From contig JANOBD010000051.1 in the NCBI GenBank assembly GCA_031411495.1, positions 1 through 58,165 of the forward strand: a stretch of 58,165 nucleotides of DNA. The letters are read 5' to 3'. Positions 27,789-37,323 of this stretch are shown piece after piece; position 1 is the first letter of the stretch; the number at the start of each line of letters is the position of its first letter. The stretch is from JANOBD01 sp031411495 (GTDB lineage: Bacteria; Planctomycetota; Phycisphaerae; Tepidisphaerales; Tepidisphaeraceae). Made by a program: the position numbers and the translations under genes. The notes below the pieces were generated by a model. That model was not told the DNA's origin. It ran no database searches and saw nothing but the letters and a program-made list of their open reading frames with translations.

Positions 27789-29922
27789 GCTTGGCGACTC
27801 CTGGCTCATTCATGATGATGTCTGGTTTCATTCGAACCGCGCACAATTTGAACTCTGGCATGTCGCTCGTCGGATCGGTGCTCGGGTTGGTCAGCGTGTT
27901 GGCCGCACTCTTGCCGCCCCAGTGAAATGGCGCGAACACGGTGTCTTCCCGCATGTCACTGGTGACCTCGACCGCAAATTCGACTTCGCCGCGGCGGCTC
28001 TGGACGATCACGCGTGCGTCGATCGATAGGTCTAGGCGCTGCGCGAGGCGTGGATGGATTTGTAAACGTGGGATCGGCTGGGCCTTCTCGAGTGCCGAGA
28101 TGCGTCGAGTTTGCGCGCCGCTGTTGTAGTGTTGCTTGAGTCGGCCGGTGGTGAAGTAGAGCGGATACTCTTCATCCGGCATCTCGCCGGCGTCGCGATG
28201 TTCGACCGCGTGAAACAGGGCTTTGCCGTCGGGGTGCGCGAATCGTTCGAGAAACATTCGTGGCGTGCCTTTTGGTGCGTCAACATTGCACGGCCAAGGG
28301 ATGCCGTTGGCGTCGTCGATCGATAGATAGTCAATCGACGAGTAATCCGCGATCGCGCCCGCTGTGCATCTGCGCAGTTCATTGAACACATCTGCAGGGC
28401 CATCGAAATCGAAACCGCTTGCGCCCAGGCGCTTTGCCAGTTCCCCCAGAATTGTCAGATCGCTCAACACGCCGGGTGGTGCAGCGGCGGCGACACGACG
28501 ACGAAGTACCCGTCCCTCGAAATTGGTAAGGGTGCCTTCTTCTTCGGCCCACTGCATTGTCGGCAGAATGTAGTCTGCAAGGGCGGCTGTCTCGTTCATG
28601 AACGAATCGCAAACGACAAGCATCTCGAGCGATTTCAATTTCTCGGTCACGTTCGTCGAGTCTGCCGACGCGACCGCGAGGTTTGACCCCATCACGAGGA
28701 GCGACTTCACTTCGCTGCCCAACGCGTTCAGTAACTGCACGGTCGGCAATCCCTTCCGAGGGATCTGTGCGGCATCGACTTGCCAGATGGCCGCGATTTC
28801 TCGACGGTGAAGCTCATTCTCGATTGATCGATAACCTGGGAGTTGATCGCATTTCTGTCCATGCTCGCGGCCCCCTTGTCCGTTACCCTGCCCGGTGAGC
28901 GTGCCGTAACCGCTGTTGGGCATGCCGCATTTTCCGAGCGCGAGCATCAGGTTGATCATCGCGAGAACGGAGTCGACGCCCTTGCTCTGCTGCTCCGGCC
29001 CTCGGCCACTGAGCAACATCGTCCGTCCGTCGGCCATCAGGCGAACGACCTTTCGCATCATCGGCTCCGCGATGCCGGTAATTCGCTCGACGATGGCGGG
29101 CACATATTGACTGACCGTTGCACGAACCGCATCGAAGCCGGAGGTGCGCCTGACAATGTAGTCCAGATCGACCAGCTGTTCTTCGACGGCGAGATGAAGC
29201 AGGCCGTTTGCCAACGCGAGATCGCTCCCGGGTGTGAGTTGGAGGTGGATCGCCGCTGCCCGCGCTGTGTCGGTTTTTCGCGGATCAACAACGATCAGCT
29301 TCCCTCCGGCAGAGCGCAGGGCGTCGAAGTATTGCATCGCCGGCGGAAGCGTGTCCGCGAGATTGCTGCCCCAGAGCAGCACCGCGCTCGCGCCGGGGAG
29401 ATCGGCGATCGGAAATGGCATGCCGCGATCGATTCCGAATGCCTTGTTCTGCGCGGCGGCGGCGCTGCTCATGCAGTAGCGGCCGTTGTAGTCTATGTTC
29501 GCGGTTCGCAGCGCGAGCCGCGCGAATTTGCCGAGTAGATACGCCTTTTCATTGGTCAGCGAGCCGGAACCGTAGCACGCGTTCGCGTTCGCACCGTGGC
29601 GTTCGCGAATCGATGTCCATCTGGCAGCGATCTCGTTCAGAGCGGTCTCCCAAAGGATCGATTCGAACCCACCGTTGCTCGTTCTCTTAAGGGGTGAGGT
29701 AATGCGATCCCGACGTGTCAGCAATTCGCCGGCATTGAATCCCTTGATGCAGAGTTGACCATTGTTGACAGGGAACGTCGGGTCGCCGGCAACGAGGTAC
29801 GCGCCATCGCGTGATTCGATCGTGATGCCACACTGAAACGCGCAGAACGGACAATGTGTTCTGGTAACGGCCTTCGACGGCGCGAATTGGGTAGGAGAGA
29901 TTGGAAGCGTCGCATGTTTCAT
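27781..29922 (-). CDS. nasA: Assimilatory nitrate reductase, molybdopterin catalytic subunit
   Basis: A 713-aa cytoplasmic Mo-bis-MGD enzyme that reduces nitrate to nitrite. The N-terminal [4Fe-4S] ligands are Cys24, Cys27, Cys31 and Cys58 (HCPFCAFQCG ... GQLCIKG). Further family blocks: GRYCMSSAAAAQNKAFG, GSNLADTLPPAMQ, GRGPEQQSKGVDSV and, near the end, YFTTGRLKQHYNSGAQT in the C-terminal domain that closes over the cofactor. There is no Tat leader, consistent with the assimilatory, not the periplasmic, enzyme. The start at 29922 avoids overlap with the preceding stop; an ATG at 29943 in frame would overlap it by 11 bases. Confidence 0.94.
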   Translation of the reverse strand: MKHATLPISPTQFAPSKAVTRTHCPFCAFQCGITIESRDGAYLVAGDPTFPVNNGQLCIKGFNAGELLTRRDRITSPLKRTSNGGFESILWETALNEIAARWTSIRERHGANANACYGSGSLTNEKAYLLGKFARLALRTANIDYNGRYCMSSAAAAQNKAFGIDRGMPFPIADLPGASAVLLWGSNLADTLPPAMQYFDALRSAGGKLIVVDPRKTDTARAAAIHLQLTPGSDLALANGLLHLAVEEQLVDLDYIVRRTSGFDAVRATVSQYVPAIVERITGIAEPMMRKVVRLMADGRTMLLSGRGPEQQSKGVDSVLAMINLMLALGKCGMPNSGYGTLTGQGNGQGGREHGQKCDQLPGYRSIENELHRREIAAIWQVDAAQIPRKGLPTVQLLNALGSEVKSLLVMGSNLAVASADSTNVTEKLKSLEMLVVCDSFMNETAALADYILPTMQWAEEEGTLTNFEGRVLRRRVAAAAPPGVLSDLTILGELAKRLGASGFDFDGPADVFNELRRCTAGAIADYSSIDYLSIDDANGIPWPCNVDAPKGTPRMFLERFAHPDGKALFHAVEHRDAGEMPDEEYPLYFTTGRLKQHYNSGAQTRRISALEKAQPIPRLQIHPRLAQRLDLSIDARVIVQSRRGEVEFAVEVTSDMREDTVFAPFHWGGKSAANTLTNPSTDPTSDMPEFKLCAVRMKPDIIMNEPGVAKHA

Positions 29923-29932
29923 ATCACCACGT

Positions 29933-31531
29933 TCAATACACATCCCGCTGGTAACGGCTGCCTCGAGACAGTTCTTTCATATACGCGCCGGCCTGGTCGG
30001 GACTCATGTTGCCGTGCTCTTGGACAAGTCGCTTGAGCGTGTCATCGACGTCCTTCGCCATGCGTTTCGCGTCGCCGCAAACGTAGAAATGGGCGCCGTC
30101 CTGCAACCACGACCAGATCGATGCAGCGTGTTCGGCCATGCGGTGCTGTACGTACACTTTGGCGTTTTGATCCCGGCTAAAGGCGAGATCTAGCCTTGTG
30201 AGCAGACCCCCAGAGCGCATGGACTCGAGCTCGTCGCGATACAGGAGGTCGTGTTCGGACCGCTGATCGCCAAAGAAGAGCCAGTTGCGGCCGCGTGCGC
30301 CGATGGCGGCACGCTCCTGGAGGAACGCTCGAAACGGCGCGATTCCCGTCCCAGGACCCACCATGATGATCGGCGTGTTCGGATCGCTCGGCAGTGCAAA
30401 ACCGTGCGCAGGTTGAATGAACAGCCGGGCACCTCGCGTGCGCGCGACGCGATCGGCGAGAAATGTCGATGCCACCCCCCGGCACGGACGTCCCCGCGCA
30501 TTGGTGTAGCGAACACATCCGACAGTGAGGTGAACCTGTCTCGGCGTCGCCTTGAGAGACGAACTGATCGAATAGAGCCTCGGCTGAAGTGAACTGAGCG
30601 ATGACGAGAAGGACTCCAGACACGGCCGAGCGGCTGGAAACTGCTCGAGCAGATCGATGACTTCAGTTCCGTCCGGGATGCCGGGACCTTCATCATCGAG
30701 CATCGCCAGCAGGGCGTCCTTCTGCGCCGTTTCATCGCACACGTCCGCAAGGGCGCGGACGAGCGATTCGCTCGGCTTGGTGATCGTGAAGTGTTTCAGC
30801 ATCGCCTCGAACAGCGATGCACTCCGGCCTTGACCGATGCCGACGGTTTCGGTGCCGTCGAAGCCGAGAAGCTTGAGGAGTGCGATGACCGTTTCCGGGC
30901 AGTTCTCCGCGTACACGCCCAGGCTATCGCCCACGTTGTAGGTCAAGCCGCTCTCGCCGAGATCGAAGCCGATCTGCCTGACGTCTTTCGCGCTGCCGGG
31001 GCCGGTGAGCGTTTTGTTCACGATGAGATTCGCGGAATACGGGTTGCTGCGGCTGTATGTCTGAGACGTCGACGGCGAGGCGGCGCCGTGCACTGTGAGT
31101 TCCACTCTCGGTGTGCTCACCGGCACCGCGCCGCTCATGATCTCTTTCAGCTTTCTCGCCGTTGCCTTCCCACCCGGTGTACATTTGGTGAGTTCCTTGT
31201 CCTCGCCGCGGGCGATCGCCTCGGCGTAAGTCTTGCAGAGGTAGCCGCACGTCCCGCAATCAAGCTGTGCCATTGCCGCCATGACGACCCGCTCAAGCGG
31301 CTTGCCATCCGCAAGCTTCATTCGCTCTTCGAGTTCGATGGCGGGGTCGTGCCACGGGTAGGCATCCTCTTCGATAGCCGTCGGTGGCTTCGCTGTGCCT
31401 TCCTGCGGCGTCCCGTCCTGCTGTTTGGAAAGCAGCCCGGCGAAGAAACCGTTCAGCCACGCGCGCTGGCTGGGCGAGAAGGGAGCTGATTCGGGAACCA
31501 GCGGGATCGATGGTGGCGTGCTCATCGTCAT
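29933..31531 (-). CDS. CysJ-like FAD/NAD(P)H reductase with N-terminal Fe-S cluster motif
   Basis: A 532-aa protein. After a Pro-rich start, residues 90-120 hold DCGTCGYLCKTY ... LTKC (Cys92, Cys95, Cys99, Cys117), a four-cysteine Fe-S motif. The rest resembles the FAD and NADP-binding halves of sulfite reductase flavoprotein: RLYSISSSLK (FAD), TVGCVRY, GVASTFLADR, VGPGTGIAPFRAFLQER (nicotinamide) and a C-terminal YVCGDAKRMAKDV. The flavodoxin domain of CysJ is absent; the Fe-S motif may replace it as the exit for electrons. Encoded between nirA and nasA, it probably supplies electrons to nitrite reductase (inference). ATG codons at 31531 and 31525 are both usable. Confidence 0.88.
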   Translation of the reverse strand: MTMSTPPSIPLVPESAPFSPSQRAWLNGFFAGLLSKQQDGTPQEGTAKPPTAIEEDAYPWHDPAIELEERMKLADGKPLERVVMAAMAQLDCGTCGYLCKTYAEAIARGEDKELTKCTPGGKATARKLKEIMSGAVPVSTPRVELTVHGAASPSTSQTYSRSNPYSANLIVNKTLTGPGSAKDVRQIGFDLGESGLTYNVGDSLGVYAENCPETVIALLKLLGFDGTETVGIGQGRSASLFEAMLKHFTITKPSESLVRALADVCDETAQKDALLAMLDDEGPGIPDGTEVIDLLEQFPAARPCLESFSSSLSSLQPRLYSISSSLKATPRQVHLTVGCVRYTNARGRPCRGVASTFLADRVARTRGARLFIQPAHGFALPSDPNTPIIMVGPGTGIAPFRAFLQERAAIGARGRNWLFFGDQRSEHDLLYRDELESMRSGGLLTRLDLAFSRDQNAKVYVQHRMAEHAASIWSWLQDGAHFYVCGDAKRMAKDVDDTLKRLVQEHGNMSPDQAGAYMKELSRGSRYQRDVY

Positions 31532-31540
31532 CGAAGAATC

Positions 31541-33376
31541 TCAACTTGCGGACAACGGCGTCGATGTGGAGAACGTGTCGGTATCGATAAATTCGAGAAT
31601 CGCCTTTGTGGTGTGACGCAAGACGAACCCGCGGACACCTTCACCGGAGTGCCGATGGGTGAGATAGGCTCGAACAAGTCGCTCCACATAACGTGGCACA
31701 TCCACCGCGACGACGTTTCTCAACAGTTCACGTCCGATCGCCTTGTCGTCGCCGTAACCCCCGCCGATGAAAACGTGGTAACCCTCCACCATGTCGTCTT
31801 CACCAGCAGTATTCGTGACTTGTACCTTTGTCGCGATCAGGCCGATGTCGCCGATGTAGTGCTGTGCACAACTGTGATGGCAGCCGGTGAGGTGGATATT
31901 GATTGGCACATCAAGCTCGCCGATCGAACGTTCGAGATGCTCGGCCACTTCCATCGCATGGATCTTCGTGTGTGCATTCGCAAACTTGCATCCGGCCGCG
32001 CCCGTGCAGGCAACCAGGCCCGCGCGAAAACTTGTCGCGCGGTGATGAAGGCCCAGCGCTTCAATCTCTTCTCTCACGCGGTCGGCTTCCGCATCCGCTA
32101 TGTCGCTGATTAACAAGTTCTGCCACACCGTCAGTCGGATCGTGCCCGAGCCGAATTGATCCGCGATCTTTGCTATCCCGCGCATTTGTTCAGTGGTGAG
32201 TCGGCCGACGGGTACGACGACGCCGACGTAGTTCAAACCGGGCTGCTTCTGGGGGTGGAATCCGACGTGTCCGAGCTTGTCGAATGCGGGCCGAACTTCG
32301 CAACGATCCACTGCGAGCGAATGGAGTTTCACGCCGGTCGGCAGATGCTTCTCGGCCTCCCTGATGAATCCATCAAATCCTGTGCGATCGAGCACATATT
32401 TGAGACGTGCTTTCCTGCGATCGGTCCGATCGCCATGCTCGGCGAAGGCGCGGACAATCGCGTGGCTGACGGCGATCGTGTCTTTCGGCAGTATCGCGTA
32501 GCCGGTGTCGCGAGCGAAATCTTTGTGGCCAGTGATCCCGCCGAGCGTGAGGCGAAATACGATCTGCTCGCCGGAGATGAAGTCGGCCGGATCACGAATC
32601 TTCATTGCGGTAAAGCCGATGTCATTGGTGTCCTCCAGCGCGCTGACCCGGCCGGCTCCGTCGAAGGCGATGTTGAACTTTCTCGGCAGGCCGTACATGT
32701 CGCGGTGATTCAGGATGTGATGGTGCAGCTTCCGCGCCAACGGCAACGTGTCGATCAGTTCCTGCGGATCGATACCCGCCGTAGGGGAGGAGGTTACGTT
32801 GCGGATGTTGTCAGCGCCGCTGCCGCGATTGATGATTCCCAGATCATGCAGGCCCATGAGCACATCGATCGTGTGCTGCGGCTTGATCTCGCGCAGCTGG
32901 AGGTTCGCTCGGGTGGTGATGTCCGCATATCCGCCGGCAAACTCATCAGCGATCTGAGCGACACCGCGAAGTTGGTGCGAACTCATTACGCCGCCTGCGA
33001 TGCGCAGCCGGCACATAAACGAGTCCTGCGCGGGAGCGACATAGAACATCCCCTGAAACTTGAAGAGAAACACATCTGTTCCCTTGGGAAACCTCGCGTC
33101 CTTCGCGTGTTCGAGCATCCGGTTCCAGACATCCAGGCCGTGGCCGATGTCACGCTTGGCGGTTTCCTCAGCGGGGAGCTTCTTGCCTTCAGCGAGATGC
33201 CGTGATTGGGCGGCGAGGTTCGGATCGCGATCCTCACCGGCGTCGTGCGGCTTCTTCGTCTGGACGATATCCAGGGTCGCGGCCCACGTCGGCAACTGCG
33301 CGAGCGAAAGACCGATCCCGCTGCCTGCGGCGAAGCCTTGAAGGTAGTTCTTCTGTTCGTCGCTGAAATCGCTCAA
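31541..33376 (-). CDS. nirA: Ferredoxin-type nitrite/sulfite reductase, siroheme enzyme (NirA)
   Basis: A 611-aa enzyme expected to reduce nitrite to ammonium with six electrons. It shows two ferredoxin-like/siroheme domain repeats (RLRIAGGVMSSHQLRGVAQIA and VVVPVGRLTTEQMRGIAKIA), and the [4Fe-4S]/siroheme ligands in CTGAAGCKF and TGCHHSCAQ. The downstream YHVFIGGGYGDD block is typical of NirA. No ATG fits; I choose the TTG at 33376, which overlaps the preceding stop as TTGA and gives MSDFSDEQKNYLQGFAAG. Another TTG at 33403 adds nine residues. A long N-terminal extension of about 80 residues precedes the catalytic part. Confidence 0.9.
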   Translation of the reverse strand: MSDFSDEQKNYLQGFAAGSGIGLSLAQLPTWAATLDIVQTKKPHDAGEDRDPNLAAQSRHLAEGKKLPAEETAKRDIGHGLDVWNRMLEHAKDARFPKGTDVFLFKFQGMFYVAPAQDSFMCRLRIAGGVMSSHQLRGVAQIADEFAGGYADITTRANLQLREIKPQHTIDVLMGLHDLGIINRGSGADNIRNVTSSPTAGIDPQELIDTLPLARKLHHHILNHRDMYGLPRKFNIAFDGAGRVSALEDTNDIGFTAMKIRDPADFISGEQIVFRLTLGGITGHKDFARDTGYAILPKDTIAVSHAIVRAFAEHGDRTDRRKARLKYVLDRTGFDGFIREAEKHLPTGVKLHSLAVDRCEVRPAFDKLGHVGFHPQKQPGLNYVGVVVPVGRLTTEQMRGIAKIADQFGSGTIRLTVWQNLLISDIADAEADRVREEIEALGLHHRATSFRAGLVACTGAAGCKFANAHTKIHAMEVAEHLERSIGELDVPINIHLTGCHHSCAQHYIGDIGLIATKVQVTNTAGEDDMVEGYHVFIGGGYGDDKAIGRELLRNVVAVDVPRYVERLVRAYLTHRHSGEGVRGFVLRHTTKAILEFIDTDTFSTSTPLSAS

Positions 33377-34182
33377 GCGGTCACCACGACTTTCTGAGTA
33401 CAACGATGATCCTGCGCTTCAAGGAATCCAATCACCGCTTCGCGGCAGCGGTAGTATCCCGGATCTTCCAGCAATGCGGCCCGATCGCGCGGCCTGACAA
33501 ATGGGATGCCGAGAATCTCACCTACCGTCGCCGCCGGGCCATTGGTCATCATGACGATTCGATCGCTCAGGGTGACGGCTTCATCTACATCGTGGGTGAC
33601 CATCAGCGCGGTGATGCGGTGCTCGCGCCAGACATCGAGCAACACATCCTGCAGTTCGATGCGTGTGAGAGAGTCGAGCATGCCGAACGGCTCGTCGAGC
33701 AGGAGCATCTTAGGACTGAGCGCAAACGCACGTGCGATGCCGACGCGTTGTTGCATGCCCTGGCTCAACTGTGCCGGCTTCTTGTGCAGAGAGCCCTTCA
33801 GTCCGACGAGTTCGAGGTAGTGTGTCGCAATGGACACCCGCTGCAGATGCGTGGCCTGAGGCTTGATCTGTTCCAACCCGAGCAGAACATTCTGCAATGC
33901 CGTCATCCAGGGCAGCAGGTTCGGGCTCTGAAAAACAACGGCGCGGTCTGGGCCAGCGTCGCGCAGTTCCCTGTTGTCGAGAATCAGCGACCCCCCACTC
34001 ACTTCATGCAAGCCGGCGATCATCTGCAACACCGTGCTTTTGCCGCATCCGCTGTGGCCGATGATGGAAACGAACTCGCCCTCAGCGACATTGAGATCAA
34101 AGTCGAAGACTGCCGTGAACGAGCCCTTCGCCGTGGCGAAGACCTTGGTAAGTTTCCAGCATTCGAGGTACTTGTTGTTCAT
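33373..34182 (-). CDS. nrtD: Nitrate/nitrite ABC transporter ATPase (NrtD-like)
   Basis: A 269-aa ATP-binding protein with Walker A GHSGCGKST, signature LSQGMQQRVGIARAF and Walker B MLLLDEPFGMLD. The arrangement (FQSPNLLPWMTALQNV, VTHDVDEAVTLSDRIVMM) is that of nitrate/sulfonate/taurine-type importers. The ATG overlaps the preceding ATPase stop by four bases, and its own stop overlaps the TTG start of nirA. Confidence 0.92.
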   Translation of the reverse strand: MNNKYLECWKLTKVFATAKGSFTAVFDFDLNVAEGEFVSIIGHSGCGKSTVLQMIAGLHEVSGGSLILDNRELRDAGPDRAVVFQSPNLLPWMTALQNVLLGLEQIKPQATHLQRVSIATHYLELVGLKGSLHKKPAQLSQGMQQRVGIARAFALSPKMLLLDEPFGMLDSLTRIELQDVLLDVWREHRITALMVTHDVDEAVTLSDRIVMMTNGPAATVGEILGIPFVRPRDRAALLEDPGYYRCREAVIGFLEAQDHRCTQKVVVTA

Positions 34183-34988
34183 GCGACTCCCGCGGCAAGG
34201 AGTGCATCTCGTTTGGCGGCACGGGTCGAAGTGAGGTAGCTGATGATCTCCCGCTTCAGCTTTCCGTGAGCCGGGTGCGACGCGGCGACGCGGCGATCTC
34301 GCGGCCGCGGAATCCCGACTGGGAACTCCGGCCCGAGTGTTGCTTGAGGGCCGGCGCTCAAGGGCACGATTCGATCTGCTAAGAGGATCGCCTCATCGAC
34401 GTCGTTAGTGATCAGCACCATCGCGGTCTGCTCGGCCTGGCTGATCCGTGCGAGCTCGTCCTGAAGCGTGGTGCGCGTGAGCGCATCCAGTGCACTGAGC
34501 GGCTCATCAAGCAGCAGGACACTTGGCTGCATCGCGAGCGCTCGTGCCAGCGAAACCCGCTGCCGCATTCCGCCGGACAACTCGCTCGGATACTTCTCTG
34601 AGGCGTGGCCTAGATTCACCATCGAGATGTATTTGTTGCATTGGTCGTCAATCCGCGCGTCGTCGAAGTCGCGAAACACCTGCTTCACGCCTAGCCGGAT
34701 GTTGTCCAGTACGCTTAGCCACGGAAGCAGGGAGTAGTTCTGAAACACAACGCCACGATCGGGCCTCGGCGCGCCGGCGGGTTTGCCACGCATCCGCACC
34801 TCGCCGGTATCGGGCAGCAGGAGACCTGCTAACAAGGAGATGAGTGTCGTCTTACCGGCGCCGCTATAGCCGACGATGGCAACAAACTCGCCGGCCTTTA
34901 CGGCCAGGTTCACATCGCTCAACACCTGCGTGCGGAGGGAACCCTGCCCGAAGCCCTTCGAAATCGATTTAAGCTCGAGAAGTAACAC
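34179..34988 (-). CDS. nrtC: Nitrate/nitrite ABC transporter ATPase (NrtC-like, without the NrtA-like domain)
   Basis: A 269-aa ATP-binding protein with Walker A GYSGAGKTT, signature LSGGMRQRVSLARAL and Walker B LLLDEPLSALD. The GTG start at 34988 is supported by GGGAGG seven bases upstream and overlaps nrtB by 20 bases. Cyanobacterial NrtC carries a C-terminal NrtA-like regulatory domain of about 400 residues; here it is absent. The two ATPases presumably form a heterodimer on NrtB. Confidence 0.92.
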   Translation of the reverse strand: MLLLELKSISKGFGQGSLRTQVLSDVNLAVKAGEFVAIVGYSGAGKTTLISLLAGLLLPDTGEVRMRGKPAGAPRPDRGVVFQNYSLLPWLSVLDNIRLGVKQVFRDFDDARIDDQCNKYISMVNLGHASEKYPSELSGGMRQRVSLARALAMQPSVLLLDEPLSALDALTRTTLQDELARISQAEQTAMVLITNDVDEAILLADRIVPLSAGPQATLGPEFPVGIPRPRDRRVAASHPAHGKLKREIISYLTSTRAAKRDALLAAGVA

Positions 34989-35994
34989 GCGCCACCTCCC
35001 GTGCGTTAACAGCCGACGGCCTTATCCATGCGATGCCGCGTCCGAAGATGGCCGGCAGCGCGAGCAATGCATGGACGTTCTTCTCCAACAGGCTCATCGC
35101 CCGATCCAGCGCGAAGCCGACGCCGCCGATCACTAGAATTGCGCCGATCATCGCCCCGTAGTTGGGCGGTGTTCCGTTGTAGCAGTTCCAGAGGAAGAAC
35201 CCGACGCCGGATTTTCCGCTGAGCATTTCACACGCCACGATCACCAGCCACGATATTCCCAGGCTGAGCCGAAACCCGGTGAACATGTACGGAAGCGTCG
35301 CGGGAAACTGGATCTTGGTGAATCGTTTCCATGTGCTCAGTCGCAGCACGCGGGCGACGTTAATGTAGTCCTGCGGGATCGCGCGCACGCCGACGGCCGT
35401 GTTCAGAATTGTCGGCCAGACCGAGCAGATCGCGATCGTGAAGACGCACTGCCACTCGAGCGACTCGATCTTGATGCCTTGCGTCTGTAAGTGGTTCTTG
35501 AGCGGTACCGCAAGCAGGCCGGCAAGCGGAAACCACGCGAGCGGACTCACCGGGCGAAGCACCTGCATGATTGGATCAAACATCCTGGTGAACAACTTGC
35601 TCCCGCCGAGCATGAAACCGATGGGCACCGCGAGGAGGATGCTCGCGAGATATCCCTTGGCGACGAGCGTGAGCGAGTCGATCGTTTCCAGGCCGATGCC
35701 GCGAAAACCGTCATCCGGGTTGTTTGTAAAGGGTTCGCGGAAGTATTTCTCGGCTTCGTGCCAGGCACGGTGTGGCGCGGGCAACTTGGTTGACCGCCAC
35801 CAGACACCTGGTGCCAGCCAGCCCTGACCCGCAACTGGTGCTTTTACCTTTGCCTGCTGCTTCACGAGCATGTCGTACGTCTTCTGCTCGAAGGTGAGTG
35901 CAGACACGACGTACCACAGCCCTGTGAATAGAAGCGCACCAACCAGCGGCAGCAGAACCGCCTCGCGAAGGAATGTCAGCAACTTCGTCTTCAT
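34969..35994 (-). CDS. nrtB: Nitrate/nitrite ABC transporter permease NrtB
   Basis: A 341-aa inner-membrane subunit of the binding-protein-dependent importer. It has a first transmembrane helix near residues 13-32, a periplasmic stretch to about residue 110, and five further helices. The family blocks RPVSPLAWFPLAG and WPTILNTAVGVRAIPQDY, and the EAA-type coupling loop with FPATLPYMFTGFRLSLG, identify it. It follows nrtA after 12 bases. Confidence 0.93.
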   Translation of the reverse strand: MKTKLLTFLREAVLLPLVGALLFTGLWYVVSALTFEQKTYDMLVKQQAKVKAPVAGQGWLAPGVWWRSTKLPAPHRAWHEAEKYFREPFTNNPDDGFRGIGLETIDSLTLVAKGYLASILLAVPIGFMLGGSKLFTRMFDPIMQVLRPVSPLAWFPLAGLLAVPLKNHLQTQGIKIESLEWQCVFTIAICSVWPTILNTAVGVRAIPQDYINVARVLRLSTWKRFTKIQFPATLPYMFTGFRLSLGISWLVIVACEMLSGKSGVGFFLWNCYNGTPPNYGAMIGAILVIGGVGFALDRAMSLLEKNVHALLALPAIFGRGIAWIRPSAVNAREVARVTSRA

Positions 35995-36006
35995 GAAGCA
36001 GTTCCT

Positions 36007-37284
36007 TTAGCCCTTGATGTTCTTGATCGGGAACGATGCGGCATACGCCTCAAGATCACCGTTCGGGTCGAACGAAACGCCATCCATCATCGACCAGGGC
36101 GCGTTGTCCAAGCCCGCGTGTGAGTAGCCCACTTCCTTCATCGCTTCTTCGTACAGGTCGTTGCGGAAGACCTGCTTTGTGATCGTTTCGTAGTCGGGCG
36201 CGCCCTCGACCATTCCCCAGCGCCGGAACTGACTCAGCCACCACTTGCCGTATGCCGGCTGCGGGTAGTTGCAGTTGCGACCGCTGAAAATCATGTAGTT
36301 CTCATCCTGCTTCACGCGGCCGTCACCATAGTCGAGTTTGCCTTCCAGGCGCGCGAGGATCGCTTCGGGCGGGCACTTGATGTACGCATCACGACCCACG
36401 ATCTGGCACTGCTCCGCGCGGTTTGCCATTTCGTCCAGCCAAACGCTCGCCTCGTTCAGTGCCTTAAGGCATGCCTTGACGGTCTTCGGATTTCTTTCTG
36501 CGAACTCGGCAGTGAAGGCGCAGACTTTCTCGGGATGGTCTTTCCAGATTTCCTGAGTCGTGATGGACGTAAAGCCGATTTCCTCGGCGATCGCCCGCGC
36601 GCCCCACGGCTCGCCGACGCAGAATCCATCCATCTTGCCGACCTTCATGTTGGCCACCATTTGTGGTGGCGGGATCGTGATGAGATCGACATCCTTGTCA
36701 GGATGAATGCCGCCGGCGCCGAGGAAATACCGCATCCACATCGCGTGCGTGCCGGGCGGAAACGTCATCGCGAAGGTCATCTTTGTGCCGGTCGATCTGG
36801 CTTCGTCAACGAACGGCTTGAGCTCCTTCGGATCGGCGGCGACTTTTCCCTTGAGGTCGCTCTTGAGGGTGATCGCCTGGCCGTTGCGATTGAGCAGCCA
36901 TGGGATCACCATCGGCACGCTGTTGCCGCCGCCGAGGCCCATCGTGCTGGCGATCGGCATGCCGATGAGCATGTGGGTCGCCTGGGTGTCGCCGTTGATG
37001 AGCGCATCACGTATCGCGGCCCAGTTGGCGGGTTTGGTGATCCTGGAGTTGATGCCGTACTTCTTAAAGAAGCCTTTTTCATGGGCGATGACGATCGGCG
37101 AGCAATCGGTGAGTGCGATGATGCCGAACGTGACGTCCGCGGTCTCGGGCGCGTCGCTCGCAAAGTTCATCGCCTGGGCCCAGCTCGGCAACGCCCCCAG
37201 CATCGCGGCGCCGGCCGTGGCCAGGCCGCCGCGGAGGACTGATCGACGGCTGAATTCGCTGGACTCTCTTGTTGTTCGTGACAT
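36007..37284 (-). CDS. nrtA: Nitrate-binding protein NrtA with Tat signal peptide
   Basis: A 425-aa substrate-binding protein. The start at 37284 follows AAGGAA and gives a twin-arginine leader (SRRSVLRGGLATAGAAML, Arg13-Arg14), so the folded protein is exported by Tat. The mature part has the NrtA/CmpA blocks KGFFKKYGINSRI, PANWAAIRDALINGDTQATHML and GKMDGFCVGEPWGARA, the last involved in nitrate/bicarbonate recognition. It delivers nitrate to the NrtBCD importer. Confidence 0.94.
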   Translation of the reverse strand: MSRTTRESSEFSRRSVLRGGLATAGAAMLGALPSWAQAMNFASDAPETADVTFGIIALTDCSPIVIAHEKGFFKKYGINSRITKPANWAAIRDALINGDTQATHMLIGMPIASTMGLGGGNSVPMVIPWLLNRNGQAITLKSDLKGKVAADPKELKPFVDEARSTGTKMTFAMTFPPGTHAMWMRYFLGAGGIHPDKDVDLITIPPPQMVANMKVGKMDGFCVGEPWGARAIAEEIGFTSITTQEIWKDHPEKVCAFTAEFAERNPKTVKACLKALNEASVWLDEMANRAEQCQIVGRDAYIKCPPEAILARLEGKLDYGDGRVKQDENYMIFSGRNCNYPQPAYGKWWLSQFRRWGMVEGAPDYETITKQVFRNDLYEEAMKEVGYSHAGLDNAPWSMMDGVSFDPNGDLEAYAASFPIKNIKG

Positions 37285-37323
37285 GCTTTTCCTTGGAGTA
37301 GGCAATCGAATGCGAAGGTCGAT

